Positions 1-7,329 of a DNA stretch of 16,321 nt are shown here, piece by piece. This DNA is from Candidatus Uhrbacteria bacterium (GTDB taxonomy: Bacteria > Patescibacteriota > Patescibacteriia > UBA9934 > GWF2-40-263): NCBI GenBank assembly GCA_003511125.1, contig DOJV01000004.1, forward strand, positions 7,921-24,241. The letters are read 5' to 3'. The notes under the pieces were generated by a model. That model ran no database searches. It saw nothing but the letters and a program-made list of their open reading frames with translations, and was not told the DNA's origin. A program made the position numbers and the translations under genes. Within the stretch, counting starts at the first letter, position 1. Every line of letters begins with the position of its first letter.

Positions 1-506
1 AAATTATAAGCTTGAGGTTCTTTTCGGTACCGTTCAAGTCTGTCCAGCTGACTCTCTAAACTACTCACAACATCTGGAAATTTCACTTTGTCGAGTTTTG
101 CCAGAAAATGGGTAAGACCCATTTTTAACTCATCGCCAACATATTCTCCGTATTCTCGAGGAGATTTTTCACGACCAATACGAAATCCGAAACGGTCAAT
201 TATGGCTTGCCAATAAAAAACTGAATATTTTATAATTCTGACTTCGGCTCCGGATATTCTCCGCTGTAAACCTGTTTGTTCTGACCGTGGCAAAGGCTTC
301 ATCCGCTTTTTTATTTTACCGATTTTTACGAACAAGTCGTCAGGATCAGGCCAGGCTCCGCCATATTCTTTTAAAAGATACTCGTCGGTCTCTTCATAAA
401 GATCGGCAATTTCTCTTTGCAAAACCTGTTCTAAATCTTCTCTGTTTTGTAAATCGCGTATGGAAGGATCGTCGATCGGATCCCATTCACCTCGATATTT
501 TGGCAT
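1..506 (-). CDS. Hypothetical protein, 3' end cut off by the window edge
   Basis: The minus strand is open without a stop from an ATG at 506 down to base 1, giving at least 168 residues starting MPKYRGEWDPIDDP. The protein is charged and apparently soluble. It has an acidic N-terminal third, then a basic stretch (KIGKIKKRMK), then probable helices with SLESQLDRLERYRKEP near the visible end. I see no signal peptide, membrane segment or catalytic motif and do not recognise the family. It lies 56 bases downstream of the metG stop on the same strand, but a good promoter in that gap suggests its own transcription. There is no Shine-Dalgarno site before the ATG. The coding call rests on the long open frame and sensible composition; the function is unknown. 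Confidence 0.7.
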   Translation of the reverse strand, partial: MPKYRGEWDPIDDPSIRDLQNREDLEQVLQREIADLYEETDEYLLKEYGGAWPDPDDLFVKIGKIKKRMKPLPRSEQTGLQRRISGAEVRIIKYSVFYWQAIIDRFGFRIGREKSPREYGEYVGDELKMGLTHFLAKLDKVKFPDVVSSLESQLDRLERYRKEPQAYN

Positions 507-521
507 AAATATTATATTGCC

Positions 522-550
522 GTTATAATATTTCAAAGGAAACATTACAA
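522..550 (-). promoter_or_regulatory. Sigma70-type promoter for the hypothetical gene at 1-506
   Basis: Read on the minus strand: TTGTAA (545-550), a 17-base spacer, then TATAAC (522-527). The -10 ends 15 bases before the ATG at 506, so the predicted leader is only about 8-9 nt. A second TATAAT closer to the ATG lacks a spaced -35. This is a prediction from the motif only. Confidence 0.5.
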
Positions 551-562
551 CACCAACGTAAA

Positions 563-2056
563 CTATTCTTTCCTCGGAAACAACGGCTCGCCCTTGGCCA
601 ATTTGTGCCCAGACTTCAGTTCACCCCACACCCAAGCCGACTCAAACGACTGGCTAAACTCCTTCGGGGTTTCTAGACCTAACTGGACAAACATTTTTTC
701 GGCCGTGGTCGGCATGAACGGATAAAGCATCCAGGCGATGTGTCGCAGGGTTTCAAGCAAAACATAAAGCGTGTCATTCAGCATTTTCTTTTCTTCGAGT
801 TTGGCCAACTGCCACGGTTGTTGTTGATCAATGAATTGGTTGGCTTGGCGAATCAAGCCCCAAACAATATCAAGAGCGTCGCTCAAACGATTTTCTTCAA
901 GAGCGAGATGATACGATGGCCAAGCGCCGGCCAGGAAACCGTCGGCGACCTCGGGGACTGTTCCGTTGGTGTATTTTTCGGTCATGGTCAGAACACGGTT
1001 GACGAGGTTGCCGAGTTCGTTCGCGAGATCGGTATTATAACGGCCGACTAGGCGAGCTTCGGAAAAATCACCGTCGCCGCCAAAAGGAATTTCGCGAAAC
1101 AAGAAATAACGAAGAACATCATTTCCATATTTTTCGGCCATCTCGACCGGATCAACAGTGTTGCCGAGCGACTTGGACATTTTTTGTCCATCAATGGTAA
1201 AAAAACCATGAGCAAAAACATTTTTCGGCAATGGCAACCCGGCCGACATTAACATTGCTGGCCACAAAGCGCAGTGAAACTTAATAATATCTTTACCAAC
1301 AAGATGAAGATTGGCCGGCCACCATTTTTCAAAAGCCGTCGTGTCGTCAACATAACCGACGCCTGACAAATAATTGATCAGAGCGTCGAACCAAACATAA
1401 ACACGATGTTTCTCGTCACCAGGAACCGGAATACCCCAATTCATCGTCTCGCGCGAGATGGAAATATCGGTCATGAAATTTCGGACATAACTCAAAACTT
1501 CGTTACGACGAGCTTCGGGTTGAATAAAATCCGGATGTTCATCGATGTAAGCAAGTAAATCGTCGCGATATTTTGTGAGACGAAAAAAATAATTATTTTC
1601 TTTAATGGTTTTGGGAACTTTTTTGTGATGCGGACACTGATCGTCGACCAAATCAGACTCATTGACAAAAGCCTCGCAGCCTTGGCAATACAAACCTTCG
1701 TAAGATCCCAAATAAATGTCGCCTTTGGACTCGACCGTCTTCCAAAATTTTTCGACCGAGTTATAATGTGCCACTTCGGTCGTGCGGATAAAACGATTAT
1801 GCGTCAAACCGAGCGAATCAAAAGTTCGCTCCCACAAAGCGGCCATCTCATCGAGATATTCTTTAACATCACGTTCTTTAGCCGCCTCGACATTTTTTTG
1901 ACTATTCTCGTCCGTGCCGGTTTGAAACATTACCTCCTCACCGAGCATACGATGGTAGCGAGCAAGAATATCCGCCGCAATCGCAGTGTAAGCATGACCA
2001 ATAGAGGGTTTTCCATTAATATAGTAAATCGGAGTGGTTATGTAAAAGGTTTTCAT
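563..2056 (-). CDS. metG: Methionyl-tRNA synthetase
   Basis: Charges tRNA-Met with methionine using ATP, in the cytoplasm. The 497-aa product has the class I signature in HIGH form (PSIGHAY, about residues 17-23) and KMSKS (about 292-296, in KMSKSLGN). The connective-peptide zinc knuckle is a single C-x2-C...C-x2-H set (CQGC about 124-127, CPHH about 141-144). Other MetRS blocks are clear, such as GTDENSQK and VWFDALINYLSG. The C-terminus ends after the anticodon-binding helical domain; no Trbp111-like tRNA-binding domain is present, as in compact bacterial enzymes. The start was set at the ATG at 2056 (MKTFYITTPIYY), where family homology begins; the open frame extends upstream to a TTG at 2092. 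It ends in TAG. It lies 86 bases downstream of rsmI on the same strand and is probably cotranscribed with it. Confidence 0.97.
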   Translation of the reverse strand: MKTFYITTPIYYINGKPSIGHAYTAIAADILARYHRMLGEEVMFQTGTDENSQKNVEAAKERDVKEYLDEMAALWERTFDSLGLTHNRFIRTTEVAHYNSVEKFWKTVESKGDIYLGSYEGLYCQGCEAFVNESDLVDDQCPHHKKVPKTIKENNYFFRLTKYRDDLLAYIDEHPDFIQPEARRNEVLSYVRNFMTDISISRETMNWGIPVPGDEKHRVYVWFDALINYLSGVGYVDDTTAFEKWWPANLHLVGKDIIKFHCALWPAMLMSAGLPLPKNVFAHGFFTIDGQKMSKSLGNTVDPVEMAEKYGNDVLRYFLFREIPFGGDGDFSEARLVGRYNTDLANELGNLVNRVLTMTEKYTNGTVPEVADGFLAGAWPSYHLALEENRLSDALDIVWGLIRQANQFIDQQQPWQLAKLEEKKMLNDTLYVLLETLRHIAWMLYPFMPTTAEKMFVQLGLETPKEFSQSFESAWVWGELKSGHKLAKGEPLFPRKE

Positions 2057-2142
2057 AATGAGGGAGACAGATTTTTTGGGCGTTTCTGCCAAAGGCGGAT
2101 CAGCCTAGGACTGAAAGGCGTTAAGGCTTTAGGGAATCGAGT

Positions 2143-2817
2143 TTATTTTTTGGGACCGACGATAATGACAAATTCTCCTTTTATACTACTATTTTTTAGA
2201 GATTCTGTCACATCAGAAGAGGTGCCGCGATAAGTGGTTTCGTGAATTTTAGTCAGTTCTCTGCAAACAACCAGCTGGCGATCGCCGACAACTACGCCGA
2301 GCTCGCCAAGAGTTTTTAAAATCCGATGTGTCGACTCGTAAAAACAAACCGTTTCCTCGGTGGCAGCCACACGTTCGAAATACGACTTGCGACCTTTCTT
2401 GTGCGGAGGAAAGCCCAGGAACAAAAATTTGTCGGTTGGAAAACCGGAAACCGAAAGAGCGGCAATGGCCGCGCAAGCTCCGGGGATCGGGATAACCTCG
2501 AGTTTATTTCCGAACTCTTTGACCGCGGCGGCTACGAGCAGTCCGCCAGGGTCAGAGATTCCGGGCGTGCCGGCATCGGTCACCAAAGCCAAACTCTGCC
2601 CTTCTCTTAACATTTTCAAAACATCTTGAAACTTGCGCTCATCCGAATGTTGATGAAAAGAAATCAACGGTTTTTTAAAATCCAAAGAATTCAAAATCTT
2701 CAAAGTCATTCGCGTGTCTTCGCACAAAATAGCGTCGACAGTTTTGAAAGTTTCGATAGCACGAGAGGTGAGGTCGGAGAGATTGCCGATGGGGGTGGCG
2801 ACGATATAGAGGATCAT
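2143..2817 (-). CDS. rsmI: 16S rRNA (cytidine-1402-2'-O)-methyltransferase
   Basis: SAM-dependent enzyme that 2'-O-methylates C1402 in the decoding centre of 16S rRNA. The 224-aa protein begins with the hallmark MILYIVATPIGNLSDLT and continues with the family blocks LCEDTR, SFHQHSDE, LVTDAGTPGISDPG (SAM-site glycine loop), PIPGACAAIAALSVSG, FLGFPP and CRELTKIHE. It is slightly shorter than the roughly 280 aa of E. coli RsmI, ending near VIIVGPKK without the usual C-terminal extension. The ATG overlaps the TGA of the upstream GxxExxY reading frame (ATGA, 2814-2817), suggesting translational coupling to that damaged gene. It ends in TAA. Identification is firm. Confidence 0.96.
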   Translation of the reverse strand: MILYIVATPIGNLSDLTSRAIETFKTVDAILCEDTRMTLKILNSLDFKKPLISFHQHSDERKFQDVLKMLREGQSLALVTDAGTPGISDPGGLLVAAAVKEFGNKLEVIPIPGACAAIAALSVSGFPTDKFLFLGFPPHKKGRKSYFERVAATEETVCFYESTHRILKTLGELGVVVGDRQLVVCRELTKIHETTYRGTSSDVTESLKNSSIKGEFVIIVGPKK

Positions 2818-3251
2818 ATTAAATTGTCTGAACCAGGATTCCCAGGATTTTGGTGATTAACAGGATTGGTGGGAAGGCTGATTTTTTTATTGTTATAAAC
2901 TCGTTTAAATTCTAAACTTTTTCCGCCAAAATTTATCAACAAACCATTTTCCAATCCGTAAGCTTCCAGATAATTTTTGGCCTGAGCCAGATGAACGTCT
3001 TCTAATCGAACAAGGGCTTTAATTTCTACCATTATTTTCTCATCAACAAAAAAGTCAACTCTTCATCCACCAATTTCGTGCCCGCGATAATAAATAAACA
3101 TTTCCACCTCACGACCAAAAGAAAGCCCCTGGATCGTCATTTCTATACCCAAGGCCCGTTGATAAACCACCTCCTGAAAACCGCTGCCTAAAGCGGAATG
3201 AACCGCCATGGCACAGCCAATAATTTTTCTCGATAAATCTTCGTGTTCCAT
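2814..3251 (-). pseudogene. GxxExxY family protein, interrupted by an in-frame TGA
   Basis: Two open segments lie in the same frame, separated only by TGA at 3063-3065. The 5' segment (MEHEDLSRKIIGCAMAVHSALG, then GSGFQEVVYQRAL) carries the GxxExxY motif that names the family (GFQEVVY). The 3' segment has the conserved core RVDFFVDEKIMVEIKAL. From memory, family members usually read IGxRRVDF here, so the stop falls on an Arg codon and CGA to TGA would explain it. TGA is a true stop elsewhere in the window, so recoding is unlikely. The C-terminus (NPVNHQNPGNPGSDNLI) is encoded by a 9-bp-period repeat. The function of the family is unknown, though a nuclease-like fold has been suggested for it. 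Its stop overlaps the rsmI start. If the TGA is not read through, ribosomes could restart at the ATG at 3032. Confidence 0.85.
2826..2873 (-). repeat. 9-bp-period repeat, copy 1 (inverted relative to copy 2)
   Basis: On the minus strand this reads as AATCCTGTT, AATCACCAA, AATCCTGGG, AATCCTGGT and then TCAGAC: four 9-base units starting AATC. It lies inside the 3' end of the GxxExxY frame and encodes its Asn-Pro-Gly-rich tail. The end motif AATCCTGGTTCA is shared with the copies at 3269 and 15170, and the block AATCACCAAAATCCT is identical to the copy at 15170. Confidence 0.8.
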
Positions 3252-3268
3252 ATTTTAAAACCACCCAC

Positions 3269-3308
3269 AATCCTTTTAATCCTTAAAATCCCGAGAATCC
3301 TGGTTCAG
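3269..3308 (+). repeat. 9-bp-period repeat, copy 2
   Basis: Plus strand: AATCCTTTT, AATCCTTAA, AATCCCGAG, AATCCTGGT, TCAG. It lies just upstream of the GxxExxY gene in opposite orientation to copy 1, so the gene is bracketed by inverted copies. Read on the minus strand, it supplies the last eight residues (SEPGFSGF) and the TAA stop of the DUF3179 gene. Confidence 0.8.
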
Positions 3309-4236
3309 AAACTTGCGCTACCGAGCAAAACCAATAACTCGGCGACAAGGCGATTTCTTGACCAAACGATTCGTCACTTTCAAGTTCAAAACCGCGAACG
3401 GTTTCTAAATCTTCGTCCCAAACAAAAGCTATTTTTTTATTTTCGTTTGTGACGACAATCTGACCAGAACTTTCTATATTATCTTTTGGAAAAACCGCCT
3501 GATCAAAACCATAAACAAAAGTTTTGGCCGGCAAACTGGAATCGTATTTAGTCAAAGGATACCAAACCTCTGGCGAACTGGCGTAAGTGCCATAAGGATT
3601 TTGCGAATAGTCTCGACTAAAACCGGTTTCTCTGGACAAAACTTTACCGCTCGGGAAAGCATAACGAAAATTCTGCCAAGTCATAATAAAAGCAGGAATT
3701 TTTTCCAAAGTTTCTTCGGTTTCGGCCGCTGACAAAATTTTTCCGGAAAACGAACTCCATAAAGAAGTTTCACCCTGAACCGTAAATAAAATATTGTTAT
3801 TATAAATCTTTCCGGAATTTATAAAAATCGGGGACTCACCATTGGATAATTGACGATCAAAAACCGCGGCACTGCCGCAAAACGGATCGTAAGCCAATAA
3901 AATCGATTGATTGTTCCAGGTGTCGTTAACAAAATTATGCCAAACCAAAATTTGAAAAGGATAAAATCTGGCTTCGTTCTTTTTAACCAAAACAATTCCC
4001 TGCCCCTCGTTTTGTAAATAAGCGTCTGCAGACGGAACTGACTCAAAAATCGGTTTCTCGATGGCTGGCATGGATTCGTTATCAATTCCCGAATCAATAA
4101 TCAATTCTTCCAAACTTAAAGCCGCTAAATTTTGAGGCAGTCGATAAACAAAATAAAAACGCAAAAAAACCGCGACTAATATTAAAACGCAAAAAATAAA
4201 AACCCAATGGAATTTTGACAGTTGTCGGCGAGACAT
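3283..4236 (-). CDS. Membrane-anchored DUF3179 domain protein
   Basis: The 317-aa protein has a basic N-terminus and one hydrophobic segment (about residues 10-31, WVFIFCVLILVAVFLRFYFV), then an extracytoplasmic domain. The domain matches DUF3179: FYPFQILVWHNFVND, then DPFCGSAAVFDR (the conserved C-G-S turn), SGKIYNNNILF, TSLWSSFSGKIL, TWQNFRYAFPSGKVLS and ETGFSRDYSQNPYGTY. The family is widespread but has no established biochemical role. The start ATG at 4236 gives a normal signal-anchor. The gene diverges from the SIMPL gene across 130 bases. Its last eight codons and stop come from the 9-bp-period repeat, so the native C-terminus may have been replaced. Family assignment is good; function is unknown. 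Confidence 0.85.
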   Translation of the reverse strand: MSRRQLSKFHWVFIFCVLILVAVFLRFYFVYRLPQNLAALSLEELIIDSGIDNESMPAIEKPIFESVPSADAYLQNEGQGIVLVKKNEARFYPFQILVWHNFVNDTWNNQSILLAYDPFCGSAAVFDRQLSNGESPIFINSGKIYNNNILFTVQGETSLWSSFSGKILSAAETEETLEKIPAFIMTWQNFRYAFPSGKVLSRETGFSRDYSQNPYGTYASSPEVWYPLTKYDSSLPAKTFVYGFDQAVFPKDNIESSGQIVVTNENKKIAFVWDEDLETVRGFELESDESFGQEIALSPSYWFCSVAQVSEPGFSGF

Positions 4237-4334
4237 AAAACAATCAACATCTAATAGATTAACTGAAAAACCAAAAAAATTCCACCTTTCTTAGGTTCCT
4301 TTTTGTCCCCCCCATCCCCCTTGACCCCTTTTTG

Positions 4335-4343
4335 TGCTATAAT
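4335..4343 (+). promoter_or_regulatory. Extended -10 promoter for the SIMPL gene
   Basis: TGCTATAAT is an extended -10 (TGnTATAAT) lying 23 bases before the ATG at 4367. No -35 lies at 17 bases; a TTGACC at 4321-4326 is only 11 bases upstream and is probably not used. The same 9-mer, TGCTATAAT, precedes the thioredoxin gene on the other strand. Confidence 0.5.
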
Positions 4344-4366
4344 AACCACGAATTAAAAAAAACATT

Positions 4367-5137
4367 ATGTCTATTTGGCCAAGTTGGCAGGAGGATCGAA
4401 TTTTTGCCGTGGTGATCCTTATACTCCTAATAAGTTCCGTTCTTTACCTCGGCATAAAAAGCGACAACTTGTTACGACAATCCGAAGAAATCGGCCAGCC
4501 AGTACCTTACGAGCACACGATTTTTGTTGATGGCGTAGGAACCGTAACCGGCAAACCAGATATTGCCACTCTAACCATGGGCACCGAAAGCAAAGGCGTC
4601 GATGTCGCCTCAGCTCAATTTACCAACACCGCAACCATGAACACCATTATCGCTGAAATTAAAAAACTGGAAATTTCCGAAGACGATATCCAAACCTCGG
4701 GTTACAATGTTTACGAAGATACCAATTGGAATTCCGAAACCCAAGATTACGAAAGCGCCGGTTGGATTGTGGCCAACTACATAACCGTAAAAGTCCGCGA
4801 CACTTCCAAAATCTCTTCGATTCTAGCCATGGTTGGCAGTAACGACATTACCAACATTTCCGGTCCAACTTTTACAATCGATGATACCACCAATCTAAAA
4901 GCCGAGGCTCGTATCAAAGCTATTGAGCAAGCTCAAAAAAAAGCCCAAGAAATTGCTGACTCGCTCGGCACAAAAATCGAAAGCGCCGTTGGCTACAGTG
5001 AATGGTCGCCAGTTTCCGTTTCCGACGAATATCAAATGTACAGCAGTTTGAGTTACGACGGCGGTGGACCAACAATCGAAAGTGGGACGAACGAAGTAAC
5101 AATTAGCGTTTCCATAACCTACAAGTTGGTCGAGTAA
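4367..5137 (+). CDS. SIMPL domain (DUF541) membrane-anchored protein
   Basis: The 256-aa product starts with a short cytoplasmic tail, a membrane segment (about residues 12-29, IFAVVILILLISSVLYLG), then a SIMPL/DUF541 domain. Diagnostic blocks are VDGVGTVTGKPDIATLTMG, the helix with ATMNTIIAEIKKLEISEDDIQTSGYNV, GWIVANYITVKVRD, and the A-rich helix KAIEQAQKKAQEIADSLG. The protein ends with a short strand, TNEVTISVSITYKLVE. Related proteins such as BP26/YggE are periplasmic or surface proteins linked to stress, but the mechanism is unknown. It is a single-gene unit with an upstream extended -10 and a strong hairpin terminator 13 bases after the TAA stop. No Shine-Dalgarno site is seen. Confidence 0.92.
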   Translation: MSIWPSWQEDRIFAVVILILLISSVLYLGIKSDNLLRQSEEIGQPVPYEHTIFVDGVGTVTGKPDIATLTMGTESKGVDVASAQFTNTATMNTIIAEIKKLEISEDDIQTSGYNVYEDTNWNSETQDYESAGWIVANYITVKVRDTSKISSILAMVGSNDITNISGPTFTIDDTTNLKAEARIKAIEQAQKKAQEIADSLGTKIESAVGYSEWSPVSVSDEYQMYSSLSYDGGGPTIESGTNEVTISVSITYKLVE

Positions 5138-5150
5138 ATTTTGAATCCAG

Positions 5151-5176
5151 AAAACCCGCCAGCAAGGCGGGTTTTG
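5151..5176. terminator. Bidirectional intrinsic terminator
   Basis: AAAACCCGCC, loop AGCAA, GGCGGGTTTT, then TGTTTT. The stem is perfect, with an A-run on one side and a T-run on the other. It lies between the convergent ends of the SIMPL gene (5137) and the hypothetical gene (5193), so it can serve both. Confidence 0.88.
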
Positions 5177-5192
5177 TTTTGAAATTACTTTT

Positions 5193-6341
5193 TTACTCTT
5201 GAACAGGTTCCCCATACAACTTTTCTGAAAATTCGCTTTCAATTTTTTCCAGCTGATGTCGATCAAAATTTTGCATTTTATCATCACCACGTAACTTTCC
5301 CACCAAAGAAAAAATCCGATCAATCCGCCCTTCTGCCGGAGGAAGTTTAGGAAAACCAGCCGCTTGCAATTCTTCGCCGACAAAAGCAGCAACTTTTTCC
5401 AGACTCGTCCAATCATCAGCGTTATAAGTAAAATCGTTGAAATGTCTGATTTGCTCTGGTAAATCAACGACCACTTCTGGGATATCTCTAAAATATTTTC
5501 CATCAGACCACTTTTTTGAATTCCTGGCGTTTTCACATATTTTTATGGTGTAAACCAAAGAACTAAAGTGGGGCAAAGCGTCCCAGCCACCTTTTGGCAG
5601 TAACCTGTCCTGATCTTCTGGCAAAAGACTTTCGAGTTTTTTCATCTTGTCTTCACACATTCGAATGGCCGCGCGATACCATGGCTCGGATCGACTTAGT
5701 TGAAGGAGAACCGTGTCGAGTTCTTCGGGTTTAGGAAATTCAAAACCAGTCTTTTCAGCAAAAAAGTTTTTAAATTCACCATGATGCGTGCGCATCTCGG
5801 GTCTGCCATCACGAAATTCAACCGGCACGGAATCAACCGGTATGCCGCCGGCTGCCTGTTCAACCATAAACCGACCACCCCAGCTAAAATTAAAAGAAAC
5901 CTCGCGTTTGGCCCAAGGAGAAAAAATCTCTCCTTCGGTTTCCCTAGCGGTGTTCATGGCCGCAAGGTATTCCTTCTCAAAAAATTTCTTAATTTTCAAA
6001 AAAGCATCTCTGCGGAAGCCAAAATAAAGATGAGTCTCTTCGTGAGGAGAAACATTTTCTCCCTCGGCGACTGCTGACCTGAAATCAGTAATAAAGAAAA
6101 AATCCCGACCTTCGGTCAAAGACGGAGTTTGCTGTCCGGCCCATTCTTTAATTATTTTGACCTGCAGGGCTTTTTTGCGTTCATGTTTTTCCTTTTCTGA
6201 CAAAGCTTCTGGTTTTTCTTTAATCAAAACTTTTTCTGGTGGCCGGGCCGAATCGATTTTACAAGTTTCACAAGTCGCCAAAAAATTTCCGTGTTGACAC
6301 ATTCCGGCGGCTTCTATTTCATCAATCTCTTGTCTTGACAT
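5193..6341 (-). CDS. Hypothetical protein with N-terminal Cys/His cluster
   Basis: A 382-aa soluble protein of unknown family. Near the N-terminus, CxH...CxxC (C15, H17, C24, C27 in MCQHGNFLATCETCK) looks like a small zinc-binding knuckle. A charged Lys/Glu-rich linker follows (about 35-65), then a mixed alpha/beta body with aromatic-rich motifs (THLYFGFRRDAFLKIKKFFEKEY, shown in part; SFNFSWGGRFMVEQ; SRSEPWYRAAIRMCEDKMKKLE). No signal peptide or membrane segment is present. The start ATG at 6341 is followed at once by acidic residues, as expected. It ends in TAA, 13 bases beyond the shared terminator. It lies downstream of another unknown minus-strand gene (6507-7235) with a 165-base gap. 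I cannot assign a function; the zinc site is inference. Confidence 0.8.
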   Translation of the reverse strand: MSRQEIDEIEAAGMCQHGNFLATCETCKIDSARPPEKVLIKEKPEALSEKEKHERKKALQVKIIKEWAGQQTPSLTEGRDFFFITDFRSAVAEGENVSPHEETHLYFGFRRDAFLKIKKFFEKEYLAAMNTARETEGEIFSPWAKREVSFNFSWGGRFMVEQAAGGIPVDSVPVEFRDGRPEMRTHHGEFKNFFAEKTGFEFPKPEELDTVLLQLSRSEPWYRAAIRMCEDKMKKLESLLPEDQDRLLPKGGWDALPHFSSLVYTIKICENARNSKKWSDGKYFRDIPEVVVDLPEQIRHFNDFTYNADDWTSLEKVAAFVGEELQAAGFPKLPPAEGRIDRIFSLVGKLRGDDKMQNFDRHQLEKIESEFSEKLYGEPVQE

Positions 6342-6395
6342 ATTATTTTTTCTGGTTCTTCAGGTTTTCTTACGAGCAAAAACTAAATTCGAGTT

Positions 6396-6465
6396 AGATC
6401 CTTCCCGTCGTCGCTCGCGGCAAGCTATGGCGGGCGCGGCACGTGGCGTTCAGGACAGGCGGGGA
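6396..6465. other. GC-rich intergenic patch with hairpin potential
   Basis: The 165-base gap between two unknown genes is AT-rich at both ends, but its middle is markedly GC-rich. On the minus strand it contains CCCGCCATAGCTTGCCGCG followed by AGCGACGACGGGA, whose ends can pair as CCCG/CGGG. It resembles a REP-like mobile hairpin remnant rather than coding sequence. No promoter or gene is visible in it. Confidence 0.35.
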
Positions 6466-6506
6466 AAAAGAAATTTTTTCTACAAGAAAATTTGAAAAAC
6501 TTTTTT

Positions 6507-7235
6507 CTAATTTATTCCTTGTTCAAATTCAACCTTTTCAAGTTCTTCCGCGTCTTTATCAAGCTGTTCTTTTTTTTGCAATTTTTCCAATTCTTGATAC
6601 ACAAAGTCTAATCTCTTTCTCAATTTATCCAACCTTTCTGACGAAAGACTTCGGCGCTCAATTTCAGCTCTAAAATCACTGGTTTTTTTAATCTTATGCA
6701 AAAAAACGGTAACTTCTTTATCTTGAAAAAGATCCACGACTTGTTCGCCGGCGCGAGTAGCCTTATTAATTTCTTCATCAAGGAACACACGAAAAGGTTT
6801 TTTCTTTCCTCTACCAAGTCCTGGTTCACCACCTTTGTCGTATCTTTTTTCCAAGTTATTTAAAAAATCAAAAATCGGCAACCATTTTTCATGTTCCTGA
6901 ATTAATCCAATAACACGCTCGCGCCTTTGTTCTAATATTGCGCGAGTTCCTTCTAGATCCCATCGGGCTGATTCCAAAACTCTTTGAGAAATTTCCTCTT
7001 GACTTTGATTGTCTAACGAGTATGTAAGCAAATCCAAGGCGTGGTCTCTGCCCTTCTCAAAACCAAGTCCAGAATCTCGATTTTCGTTTTTTGTTCGTCT
7101 TCTGGTTATTTCTTTAATAGCCTTCGCCACTAACTCTTCAGAAGGCTCCTCTCCTTTTTTTACCCGACGACCACCAACGCCTTTTTTTAAATATACGCCA
7201 GCCTCCTCGGGGGTTACAGGTCCTTTTTCTCCCAT
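6507..7235 (-). CDS. Hypothetical charged, coiled-coil-rich protein
   Basis: A 242-aa protein, very rich in Lys, Arg and Glu, with no membrane segment. It has a basic N-terminal region (GVGGRRVKKGEEPSEE), central helices (EISQRVLESARWDLEGTRAI), a short block PFRVFLDEEINKATRAGEQV, and a C-terminal third with strong heptad-like coiled-coil character (LSSERLDKLRKRLDFVYQEL onwards), ending in an acidic tail. I do not recognise the family. The ATG at 7235 follows a -10 element by 13 bases with no Shine-Dalgarno site, implying a near-leaderless mRNA. It ends in TAG. It may be cotranscribed with the downstream zinc-knuckle protein, but nothing links their functions. Confidence 0.75.
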   Translation of the reverse strand: MGEKGPVTPEEAGVYLKKGVGGRRVKKGEEPSEELVAKAIKEITRRRTKNENRDSGLGFEKGRDHALDLLTYSLDNQSQEEISQRVLESARWDLEGTRAILEQRRERVIGLIQEHEKWLPIFDFLNNLEKRYDKGGEPGLGRGKKKPFRVFLDEEINKATRAGEQVVDLFQDKEVTVFLHKIKKTSDFRAEIERRSLSSERLDKLRKRLDFVYQELEKLQKKEQLDKDAEELEKVEFEQGIN

Positions 7236-7248
7236 AAAATTAATTTTA

Positions 7249-7278
7249 ATTTTAAAATCTTCGCTATTTAGGTTACAA
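7249..7278 (-). promoter_or_regulatory. Sigma70-type promoter for the gene at 6507-7235
   Basis: Minus strand: TTGTAA (7273-7278), an 18-base spacer, TAAAAT (7249-7254). The -10 ends 13 bases before the ATG, so the predicted leader is about 6-7 nt. Confidence 0.45.
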
Positions 7279-7298
7279 CAAGTCTTAAAATTTCACAA

Positions 7299-7326
7299 CA
7301 AAAGAGTGGAAACAAAAGAGTGGAAA
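7299..7326. repeat. Tandem duplication of a 14-bp unit
   Basis: CAAAAGAGTGGAAA occurs twice head to tail with no mismatch, immediately after the stop codon (7330-7332) of the kinase gene. It is not a hairpin. It is probably a recent slippage duplication in the short gap before the next gene. Confidence 0.85.
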
Positions 7327-7329
7327 AGT

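Noticed and set aside
287..508. 73-aa plus-strand open frame near the window start
   Set aside because: It lies opposite a longer and better-composed minus-strand frame that runs off the window edge.
3063..3065. TGA recoded as Gly or Trp, as in some CPR groups
   Set aside because: gpsA, SemiSWEET, murF and the ORF overlapping rsmI all end in TGA at the expected protein ends, and no other conserved gene here has an internal TGA.
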